A stretch of DNA of 64,000 nucleotides. Origin: Symsagittifera roscoffensis. Lineage: Eukaryota; Xenacoelomorpha; Acoela; Convolutidae. Of the stretch, positions 1 through 6,992 are shown piece after piece. The notes beneath the pieces are model-generated. The model made no database searches. It was not told the DNA's origin and was given only the letters and a program-made list of their open reading frames with translations. A program made the translations under genes and the position numbers. The stretch lies in the NCBI RefSeq assembly GCF_963678635.1, contig NC_087070.1, positions 15,811,840 to 15,875,839 of the forward strand. Direction: 5' to 3'. Each line of letters begins with the position of its first letter. Position 1 is the first letter of the stretch.

Positions 1-1437
1 CACGTCCCATGATCTTTCCATGAAATTCACTCGACTCCAGGTTGCCCCTGTCTTGCCTTCTAACTCACTTTGATATCTCTCCCATTCCTCTTCCGGCAGC
101 GTGCTCAGGTAGGATACCCTCATTGATTCTTCGATTTTTCTCCTCCTTGGTGACTCGTGGAGCAATCTCTGCGGATCCCTGCTTCGACATTCTCTCGCCT
201 GGCTTATTGGGTCTATCGGGGATAAGTCGGCCGACATCTCCTTTGTAGGGGACATGAAAGACGATGGCGTCATTAGCAATAGACTCCCATCGACTTCCCC
301 ATCGTCGTCTTCACTAAACCGGTATTCTAGCAAGTCTCTCTCTAACGCTCCCAGATCTGTCTCACCCGGTTTTCCCGTCTTTCCCTCGGTGTCGTTATCG
401 TCCTCGTCCTGATCCATCAATTCATCATCACCTGCATCAGGTTTCGGCCTGGGTCCTGAAGGTCCTTGTCGTGAGTCTATACCCGAGTCCGGCCGAGCCG
501 GTACGGTCATGTCTCCTGCATGATAAAACAACTCATCATTCACCAGGAATTCTACGGACTCCTCGCCATGTGGTGCCAGGTCCTCTATTGTTATATACGA
601 GCCTCCTCTGCTCTCCTTTGCTACTTCCATCATCACTACTTTCACTTCTCCTGACCACTTCAGTCTTGATAAGTCATCCGTGGGAGAATACACTTCGTTC
701 CACATTTCGGCCGAGACCTCTGGTCTCCTGGAAGGTAGTGCCTTGATCTTCTTCCTACTCCAAGCATCAGGAAATGAGAAGTCAAACGAGTGCGCGGCTG
801 CAACATTCCAGCCGATGAAGCGCGGCTCCATCCCTTCACTCCACTTCAACATTCTCTTCTCTGCGTCGCGAGCTGCTCCGATGCGAGGGGCAATGATGGG
901 AGATGTGACTCCCAACAACATCCTCCTTATTGGTGGATACCGAGGGCATTGGTCCGGCAGCGGCCTGGACCCAGAAAGCCACGCTTGCTGGTTCTCCTTA
1001 GCGTGTGCATAGGCCTCTGGTAAGAGTTGCACTCCCATAGCCGCTCCCGTATCCTTCACTACTGGTCTCAAGTTCCAAAGTTTCGGGTTGAACTGGATGT
1101 GAGAAAGTTCCTCACGGCCCATTCGGCACTTGAAGTGGTTGTTGAAATCCATCAACATCCAACCTGGCTCCGCTATTCTTCCGAACAGCCTATCGTCAAT
1201 GGCCAGCCCTCTCAACTCCCTCTGTTCTACCCAGTTCAGCACGGAACAGTCCACGACTGAGACCAGGTTGACGTATAACACCGAATTCCTGTATGCCTTG
1301 ACTTGCACGTCCGGGAACACGAAAGACATCACCGGTCCATACACCACCGTGACGAATTCCCGCAGTCCGTGAATCAGAGCCAACGGATCGATCCGATTCA
1401 TGACTGCCAAATCTGTCAGCAAGGGCATGCCACAATA
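1..1437 (-). CDS. Last visible element ORF, in-frame continuation after a TAA stop; open at window edge
   Basis: Reading the minus strand from the TAA at 1440-1438, the same frame stays open for 479 codons to base 1 with no stop; the first ATG is at 1428-1426, leaving 476 codons to the edge. The N-terminal third has alternating hydrophobic strands (SVLYVNLVSVVD) and a short ELSHIQFN motif that resembles the C-terminal DxxH block of SGNH hydrolases, so this may be a third, degenerate SGNH-type domain. The C-terminal third is acidic and low complexity (DDELMDQDEDDNDTEG). It follows the 1438-2478 ORF with only three sense codons between that stop and the ATG, so it is either a separate cistron, a readthrough extension, or the same gene broken by one nonsense change. 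Function is not recognised beyond the weak SGNH resemblance. Confidence 0.6.
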
Positions 1438-2478
1438 TTAATATTGCTTGCACTCACTCGCATCAGTCGCCACCTTATCTTCTCCCGTGACGCTTCTATT
1501 CTGTTGTAAGAGATATTGGAGCAGGAGAGTCCTCCAGTCTTTCATCTTCTTGAGCGAGGCGGTTTCCAACTGTGCATTGAACTCACGACTGGGTCCCTGT
1601 AGTTGTTCAGGGTAACGTAACAGCACAAGCAAATCACCCAGTCGACCGTAGGTCATGGCAATCAGGGTCAGGAGTCCATCCAATCTCAAATCTGCCAACG
1701 CTTGGGTAAAGAGGTTTGCCGGTCCTTTCACAAAGTTTTCATGACCAAATGTCACGTATAAGGCTAATACCAGGCCAATCGATAACTTCCTGATGTCTCT
1801 GACAAAACTCGCGATCAAGTTCCCGGATGCCCTAGGATAGCACGTCGACAGGAAGGATGGCGTCCATCCCACTCCCATTCCACCCAAGATAGCATCCGAT
1901 CGTTCGTACTGTGCCCTCGTGGCTAGCACGTCAGCTTGGAACTTGTCCAGTGACATCGTGTTTACGTCCTGCATCAACTTCAACATCATGCCCCCAGTTA
2001 ACTCCCGGGCATCAAACAAGTTTTTCAGATACACGTGTATCTCTTTTATCACTGCCGGCGCATGCTCGAACGCGTCCTCACCCAAGGTGCACAGCCTCGG
2101 TGACAAATACAACCATACGTTGTTGTGCGGCTTCGTACGCAAAGCCATTGCCATGAGGTCCTCCTCCGCTGATGTCATGTTCTTCCTGACTGTCCTGCCC
2201 TGCTCATTTTCGGCATGATCCATCTGTCTGAACCAGAGATCATCAGCCACCTGTTGTACTAACAGATGATCGTCATCCACCCCTGGTCTTAGTTTCAGCA
2301 ATCTGGCAAAGTTGGACAGCTCCAACCCCAGAACTTCATCTAGCACCAACCGAGTTGTGCTAAAATCTCTGAGCCCTTGTATGGCATTCGAAATGTCAGC
2401 CCAAACGGCGGGAAGCTCAGATCGGGACGGGTAGTAATTGTCTGGGTCTACTACTCTGTTCGGGGCAGGAATTATCAC
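1438..2478 (-). CDS. Element ORF beginning with the C-terminal half of a second SGNH-like domain
   Basis: The open frame is 346 codons, ending in TAA at 1440-1438. It has no ATG near its 5' end: the codon at 2478 is GTG, and the first Met comes about 85 residues in. The frame also continues open upstream of 2478, overlapping the preceding ORF. It is displaced by -1 from that ORF. Its first residues (VIIPAPNRV) look like a core strand of an SGNH hydrolase, and D68-D-D-H71 has the spacing of the catalytic DxxH block. The matching N-terminal blocks lie at the end of the 2475-4610 ORF. I therefore infer that one domain is split across the junction. The remaining 270 residues are helix-rich; a segment near residues 235-250 (GLVLALYVTFGHEN) again recalls an SGNH block III. 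No function assigned. Confidence 0.6.
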   Translation of the reverse strand: MIIPAPNRVVDPDNYYPSRSELPAVWADISNAIQGLRDFSTTRLVLDEVLGLELSNFARLLKLRPGVDDDHLLVQQVADDLWFRQMDHAENEQGRTVRKNMTSAEEDLMAMALRTKPHNNVWLYLSPRLCTLGEDAFEHAPAVIKEIHVYLKNLFDARELTGGMMLKLMQDVNTMSLDKFQADVLATRAQYERSDAILGGMGVGWTPSFLSTCYPRASGNLIASFVRDIRKLSIGLVLALYVTFGHENFVKGPANLFTQALADLRLDGLLTLIAMTYGRLGDLLVLLRYPEQLQGPSREFNAQLETASLKKMKDWRTLLLQYLLQQNRSVTGEDKVATDASECKQY

Positions 2479-4610
2479 GTTGAACCTCCCCTCCTCCCCT
2501 CTGCTATCGTTGTGACCATTGTGTACACAAACTGAAGGGGTTCTGGCAATGCAGCGTACCCTGGGGACAATACAAAGATCACCTTCACCACATTTTGGGT
2601 GAAGCGTTGTTTTGCTGCTGCTTCTACCTCAGCCATCGCCGAGAGCAGTGTCATTATCGCCTCCCCTATGACCTCGTTGCTCGGGATCGACCCATCCGTC
2701 AGACGTGACAATAAGCCCCTGCTTTGCAGATGATCATTTGAGCCTGCAACCACTATCACCTGCGGCTCCATGCTGACCACCCTTCGTACACTTATCATCA
2801 TGCCGACTGCCTGTCCCCAGTCCAATTTAGGTGCCGTCAAGAAAATCACGTCGGGCCAAAAGAGAGACCGGGGCGTATAGAGATAATCGGAACTGGCTAC
2901 GATCAGATACTTTGCAGCTTTCATCTCTAAGGGATCGTAAGCTGCGAACAGACCATCGCCTATTGGGGCCTTCAATTTCCCATATCTCTGGTCATCTCCA
3001 TCTACCGTGGTCGTTCGGGGGTAGTCCCTTGAATACTCGCCAGGCGTCTGACCGGGTGGTTTAGCGAACTGCCTGTACATCTTATGATGCTTGTTATTGG
3101 GCTTGTTCTCTGCCTGAAACTTGCCCCTTCGAGCAGGTGGCGTCAATTCCCGGGCTCTCTGTCGGACGTCCGTAAGGGATCGCGTGTTCAAGGGTCCAGA
3201 GGTGTTGTCCTGAGGCAACCCATTCAAGTCTGCATGTCGGAGCGTAGTCGTAGAGCTGAACTGCTCCTGATCTGCTAGCAGCCAATCCACGCCTGGTATC
3301 CGATACAATCGCGACACCGTGGGACTTTCTCCGCCAATCATTCTCATCGCGTCCTCCCGACACGTCAGGGTATTCATGTTCAATTTCGTGGACATGTCCG
3401 TCTTATACTGTCCCCAATGACTCGGGTCTGATCGGTTCCAAAGCAGCAGGCTGCCTGGTTCAACTCCCTCCGCAGGCACGGCGCTCGTAGACGGTCCTGC
3501 CGCTGGAGCAGGGTTTGCCGTGGCGGGCGGATTGTTCCTCCTAGACACGGTCTGGGAGTTATTTCTGTTCTGAACAACTGATCTGCCGAGTCGGCTTTCA
3601 AGCGGTTGTGTTCTGGGAGGAGGAGCAGTCCCTAGCCTCTCTCTCACGTTCGAGCTCGGAGCGGTGGGTGCGGCTACAGCCGTCTCCATTGCCAAGGGCC
3701 CTAGGCGGTTGACGAGGGATTCGGGCACGCTTGCCCTTATTCTACTTCCTCCGGTCGTTGAGCTGGTCCGAGCCAGAGAACTGGTCGCCCTCAATTCCTG
3801 CTCCATTTCCCTCAATTGCGTCTGAAATGCATCATTCATACAGTGTATCCCTCGTTGGGTGTTGAAATGTATCCCATCTCTGGTAAGCGCAATGTGATCA
3901 ATCATGCGCAGCGTGTTTTCGAGATCCAGAAGTCGCAACTCGCCAGGGTTGCTTCTCACCAGATTACGGATCATTTCGTTCCACCGTGTCACGTTGCCAT
4001 TCATGAAATCTGCCACTGTGGTGCCCATCAGCGGGTTTTGTGGTATCGTGCACAGCACCACAAACCTGGGCCTGTACTTCTCCTTCAGTTCATTCAGGAG
4101 GCATACCAGCAAAGGCTCCCACTTGCACTCGGGAGTCACTGGGGCTCTCGAGACGTCGTTAGTCTCTAGCATTATCACCAGCGTATCCAGGTGATCCTCG
4201 CTTTGGAATTCCATCATCTTGATGACCTGAGCCACTGACGCTCCTCCAAAGGACAAAGTGGTTGTCTGACCATAGACGAAGATCTCATTCAGATCCCTCA
4301 CCAAAATGTCTCCTATGATCAGGTGGCGACTCCCTGGATGAATTACCTGGTCGCTCGGAGCGGGGTTCCAGCTCATGTCATTCAGGCAGGCTCGAGGATG
4401 CTCCGCAGCTACTTGCGTGAACTGGTGCCGTGTCATCAGATTCTTCCTAATATCTACCACGCGGGACTTTTGATAGGTTCTGCCATGCGCAGTCCCCGAG
4501 GGCACTATCGTGTGGGGTGCTCGCTCCGAGCTATTAGATGACTGATCACGACGCTGGGAAGGAACGATCCTACCCAATGTCCGTCCAGTGGTTCGGTTGA
4601 TCTCATCCAT
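2475..4610 (-). CDS. SGNH/GDSL-type hydrolase protein of the retroelement
   Basis: The frame is open from 4904 to the TGA at 2477-2475. The first ATG is at 4610-4608, and residue numbers below count from a GTG at 4625. Residues about 95-280 form an SGNH-hydrolase-like domain: block I is LIIGDILVRDL (G105-D106-I107, where the family has the nucleophilic Ser), block II is the GG at 127-128, block III is ETND (N156) and block V is DGIH (D250, H253). Residues about 285-540 are Pro/Ser/Arg-rich linker. Residues about 565-716 hold a second copy of blocks I and III (VASSDYL and AGSNDHL), which appears to continue in the next ORF after a -1 shift. SGNH domains act on esters and acetyl groups; with Ser replaced by Ile the first domain may be inactive, or this copy may be mutated. 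The ORF overlaps the coiled-coil ORF upstream. Confidence 0.75.
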   Translation of the reverse strand: MDEINRTTGRTLGRIVPSQRRDQSSNSSERAPHTIVPSGTAHGRTYQKSRVVDIRKNLMTRHQFTQVAAEHPRACLNDMSWNPAPSDQVIHPGSRHLIIGDILVRDLNEIFVYGQTTTLSFGGASVAQVIKMMEFQSEDHLDTLVIMLETNDVSRAPVTPECKWEPLLVCLLNELKEKYRPRFVVLCTIPQNPLMGTTVADFMNGNVTRWNEMIRNLVRSNPGELRLLDLENTLRMIDHIALTRDGIHFNTQRGIHCMNDAFQTQLREMEQELRATSSLARTSSTTGGSRIRASVPESLVNRLGPLAMETAVAAPTAPSSNVRERLGTAPPPRTQPLESRLGRSVVQNRNNSQTVSRRNNPPATANPAPAAGPSTSAVPAEGVEPGSLLLWNRSDPSHWGQYKTDMSTKLNMNTLTCREDAMRMIGGESPTVSRLYRIPGVDWLLADQEQFSSTTTLRHADLNGLPQDNTSGPLNTRSLTDVRQRARELTPPARRGKFQAENKPNNKHHKMYRQFAKPPGQTPGEYSRDYPRTTTVDGDDQRYGKLKAPIGDGLFAAYDPLEMKAAKYLIVASSDYLYTPRSLFWPDVIFLTAPKLDWGQAVGMMISVRRVVSMEPQVIVVAGSNDHLQSRGLLSRLTDGSIPSNEVIGEAIMTLLSAMAEVEAAAKQRFTQNVVKVIFVLSPGYAALPEPLQFVYTMVTTIAEGRRGGST

Positions 4611-5521
4611 TGTTGCTCTGGCCACTTGGTTGAACGATTCTTGGAACCGAGGAGCGAGGTAAGTGTCAGAAGGGTCTGGTATCGTGAACCTTTGATTAGA
4701 AGCAGACAGTGTTGTCTGCTGAGGAGCCTCGGGCTCTCTCGATGCACGTAAATCCAGAACCTTCGGCCCTCTCGATACACACAGCTCCTGGGCTGTTGTC
4801 CCGGGCGTGTGTCGTTGGATCCCTCCGAGGATCTCATGCTCGCCAGAACTTCCGGTGACACTTGGCTCACCTTCGCCATATACAGCTCCTTCAGGTGCTT
4901 TATTTCATCCTCCTTATAAGCCACCTGTAGATCTTCGTATTTCTTCTTCCATTCGTCTCTTTCTCGAGCTATTGCCCTATATTCCTGGAGTTTGGCACAC
5001 AGCTCGCTTTGATCTTTCTCCTTCTTCTCCAGCGTCTCGATCGTCTCCGACGTCTGGATCTCTATTTCACTCACCCTCACTTTCTTCGAAGGAGGAGCAG
5101 CTGTAGGGGAGTCGACCGAATGTGACGGGCCTGGCCCATCACGTTGTCTCTTCGCTCCGATGAGGGGCTGCGCCGGTTGGACTGGTAAGGGCATCTCACC
5201 TAGCCGGTGGTCACTCTGCTCACCTAGTCCTGGCTCACGAGCCAGGTCGTGGCCAGACATTTCTCCACGCCTCCATCTCATCAGTCGATTTCGACCTCTC
5301 TCGGCGGTCCCGGACTCACCGAGGGCCAACATCAACACGACTTCCGTAGGGCGATTCCCTCGACCCTCTCGTCCTAGTGCATTAAGGAGCGCGACCACAA
5401 ACATCGCCAACCCCGGGTCTTCTCGTGTAAAATCACAATCGATCAGCCGCTGATAGATCTCGTCTAGAGTCGCTCCTAGACTCGCTGCAAGGAATTCCAT
5501 GAGTTCGTTCGTGTCACCCAT
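4505..5521 (-). CDS. Coiled-coil ORF upstream of the SGNH ORF
   Basis: Starts at a genuine ATG (5521-5519) and runs 338 codons. Residues 1-60 are helical (MGDTNELMEFLAASLGA), followed by a basic/polar linker and a predicted coiled coil at about residues 150-225, rich in E, K and L with heptad-like spacing (KVRVSEIEIQ... to ...KELYMAKVS). After about residue 235 the composition becomes Arg/Ser-rich and looks like shadow translation, while the -1 frame becomes open at 4904 and reads plausibly into the SGNH protein. I infer that the useful coding in this frame ends between 4904 and about 4750, and that the product continues in the -1 frame by recoding or an indel. It could be a structural or oligomerisation module of a fused SGNH product. 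It lies just downstream of a 475-nt gap. Confidence 0.65.
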   Translation of the reverse strand: MGDTNELMEFLAASLGATLDEIYQRLIDCDFTREDPGLAMFVVALLNALGREGRGNRPTEVVLMLALGESGTAERGRNRLMRWRRGEMSGHDLAREPGLGEQSDHRLGEMPLPVQPAQPLIGAKRQRDGPGPSHSVDSPTAAPPSKKVRVSEIEIQTSETIETLEKKEKDQSELCAKLQEYRAIARERDEWKKKYEDLQVAYKEDEIKHLKELYMAKVSQVSPEVLASMRSSEGSNDTRPGQQPRSCVYREGRRFWIYVHRESPRLLSRQHCLLLIKGSRYQTLLTLTSLLGSKNRSTKWPEQQWMRSTEPLDGHWVGSFLPSVVISHLIARSEHPTR

Positions 5522-5725
5522 TTCTTCTCGTTTTGATTCTTGTTGTCGTGTCGTGTAATTTCTTTCTGTTTCGTCTGATTCAGTTTATTCAGTAAACAAT
5601 TTCCGATCAAGATCTAAAAAACAAGTCGCGACTTAAAACCATCATTTTTGGATACAACATCATTCAACTCTTTAAAACTCTCCATTGAAATTCTCTTCTT
5701 AATTCTGATTTAAAAATTTAGCACC

Positions 5726-5744
5726 AAGGTGGATCGTCCACCTT
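5726..5744. repeat. Perfect 8-bp stem-loop
   Basis: AAGGTGGA, a 3-base TCG loop, then TCCACCTT. This is the second stable hairpin in the 475-nt non-coding gap, downstream (on the element sense strand) of the 20-bp palindrome. Confidence 0.75.
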
Positions 5745-5786
5745 TATCTTTGTCAGAGTAGCCCGAATGAGCGCTGTCACCTTGAT

Positions 5787-5806
5787 GACCTGGAGTACTC
5801 CAGGTC
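5787..5806. repeat. 20-bp perfect palindrome
   Basis: GACCTGGAGTACTCCAGGTC equals its own reverse complement over all 20 bases. It lies in the gap between two element ORFs, 41 bp from a second perfect hairpin. It could fold as an RNA hairpin or bind a dimeric protein; nothing in the sequence decides between these. Confidence 0.85.
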
Positions 5807-5996
5807 TTTTATGGCACATAACATAAAACATATCATAACAATAACATAACACATAAACACATAAACGTCACACACCTGTACTATCACATAAAAACATAAT
5901 CCCTAATACTGTACCTAAAATCTAACCTAATCTAAAACTTGACTCTAATTCTTATCGAGTAACTTAATAAAAACCCTTTATCGCCGAGCGCAATTC

Positions 5997-6503
5997 TTAG
6001 CATATGCTCAGATAGTATTTTTTGTGTAAGTAAACTTCTATGTCAGTCTCTGAAAATATCATATGTATAAGTGCATACAACTCTCTCGGATGTAGCTTTC
6101 CCCCATTAGGATCGTATACTGGCAACGAGAGAGAGGTCACTCCTCTCTCAACCAAAAAATCCCTAAGTCGATTCAAAGCCAATACCAAGCTCTTTGGATC
6201 TACGTGTTGCCTATCAGTGGCCTTGGTAACCAGGAAACACAAATATTTCCCTGGTATCTGTGATGCAACAGGGGGCAGCGCTATCATCCCTCCCACACCA
6301 GGCCTCTGTTTCCACAAAAACGCGATATTTTTATACTCTCTTTTGAAGTCAGCCGCTAGTGCTGTTTTGAAGCTTACGTCCGCGGTTATCGCTATGGCGC
6401 ACGTGCGTTCCGTGAGTATGAAATCGCTGTCCGTTATGACGATATTGGTTCCGTAGATCAAAATACAATTCAAAGATTCGTCCAAAAGGTGGTTTTTTAG
6501 CAT
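5997..6503 (-). CDS. Macro-domain protein (OARD1/TARG1-like) encoded by the retroelement
   Basis: 168 codons from a true ATG at 6503. Residues 22-165 follow the layout of the small ADP-ribose-binding macro domains, closest by eye to OARD1/TARG1: a first strand plus loop (ITDSDFIL), the core strand CAIAITADV, helix ALAADFKREYKN, the strand-loop PGKYLCFLVTKATDRQH with Lys94 at the TARG1 catalytic-lysine position, a long helix (SLVLALNRLRDFLVERG), strand VTSLSLP, and a closing helix and strand (HMIFSETDIEVYL). Macro domains bind or remove ADP-ribose from proteins or nucleic acids. The glycine-rich loop is altered here (FKTALA instead of an MGAG-like loop), and the position of the TARG1 catalytic Asp is Gly135, so hydrolase activity is doubtful and binding may remain. 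Its frame is +1 to the preceding ORF, which it overlaps by 155 nt; a TAG lies just upstream of the ATG in its own frame. Confidence 0.75.
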   Translation of the reverse strand: MLKNHLLDESLNCILIYGTNIVITDSDFILTERTCAIAITADVSFKTALAADFKREYKNIAFLWKQRPGVGGMIALPPVASQIPGKYLCFLVTKATDRQHVDPKSLVLALNRLRDFLVERGVTSLSLPVYDPNGGKLHPRELYALIHMIFSETDIEVYLHKKYYLSIC

Positions 6504-6957
6504 TCTCGCCCTCTGTCTCTAGTTCTCCGGTTTCTCTTGCCGATTTCAATTTTTTTATTATCAGATTTTCGGTGTGGGTGAGTCCTACCCCCACTCCCCG
6601 GACAAAAATATCCATCGACGTCCCCGTCGACTGCCCAAAGTCTAGGAGATCGAGGTTGGATTGTGGAACACGTAGAGGACCATCCGGGGCGACCCAGTTG
6701 GACTCGGTATTGTCATGACTGATGTATTTGACGCCGTCTCTATCGACGTCCTGAATCAGCAGGATCGTCTCTTTTGGATCTGTCGGCAGATCATGGAGCC
6801 ATTCGAGCACGCGCAAGTTTGTTAGTTCTTGCTCATGAGTCTGTTCCGCTTCTGGTTCGAACTCCACTTCCGGTTCTGATCGATCGTCGATCCAATCTTG
6901 ATCCATATCGTTCACCAGGTCGATTTCTTCTAGCATCGCCACTTCGTCCAGTCCCAC
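6349..6957 (-). CDS. Acidic ORF continuing from the pol C-terminus in the -1 frame
   Basis: The open frame runs from 7077 to its stop at 6349; the codon at 6957 is GTG and the first in-frame ATG is eight codons in. It is in the -1 frame of gag-pol and overlaps the last 85 nt of that ORF. The overlapping part reads KYNPYGEDFVVDRI, which looks more protein-like than the pol-frame end. I infer that pol continues here by a -1 shift or past an indel. The body is acidic (MLEEIDLVNDMDQDWIDD, EPEVEFEPEAEQ) with no recognised domain. Its last about 50 codons overlap the macro-domain ORF and read like shadow sequence, so the biologically used part probably ends near 6500. Confidence 0.55.
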   Translation of the reverse strand: MGLDEVAMLEEIDLVNDMDQDWIDDRSEPEVEFEPEAEQTHEQELTNLRVLEWLHDLPTDPKETILLIQDVDRDGVKYISHDNTESNWVAPDGPLRVPQSNLDLLDFGQSTGTSMDIFVRGVGVGLTHTENLIIKKLKSARETGELETEGENAKKPPFGRIFELYFDLRNQYRHNGQRFHTHGTHVRHSDNRGRKLQNSTSG

Positions 6958-6992
6958 CAGCGAGTCTATGACATCACTTGCAACTATCCTGT

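Larger units (their letters stand above)
5522..5996 (-). other. Intercistronic gap with two perfect hairpins
   Basis: This AT-rich stretch between the macro-domain ORF and the coiled-coil ORF has no ORF of its own. It holds a stem-loop at 5726-5744 (8-bp stem AAGGTGGA/TCCACCTT, 3-nt loop) and a 20-bp perfect palindrome at 5787-5806, followed on the plus strand by a CATAA-rich simple sequence. On the minus strand a polypyrimidine-poor ...CTGAATCAG precedes the next ATG and could serve as a splice acceptor for a sub-genomic mRNA. That role is inference only. Confidence 0.5.

Noticed and set aside
2475-2478. ATGA-type stop-restart overlap between the 2475 and 1438 ORFs
   Set aside because: The four bases are GTGA, not ATGA; the codon at 2478 is GTG and the frame is open upstream, so a -1 shift or indel is the better description.
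1911-5453. Plus-strand ORFs opposite the SGNH and coiled-coil ORFs
   Set aside because: Antisense shadows; proline/serine/arginine-rich with no motif, and they do not continue across the block.
6488-6503. CTAAAAAACC as a -1 slippery site between the acidic ORF and the macro-domain ORF
   Set aside because: The macro-domain frame is +1, not -1, to the acidic ORF, and the zero-frame codons do not fit X-XXY-YYZ. A normal ATG at 6503 with an upstream stop in its frame is the simpler start.
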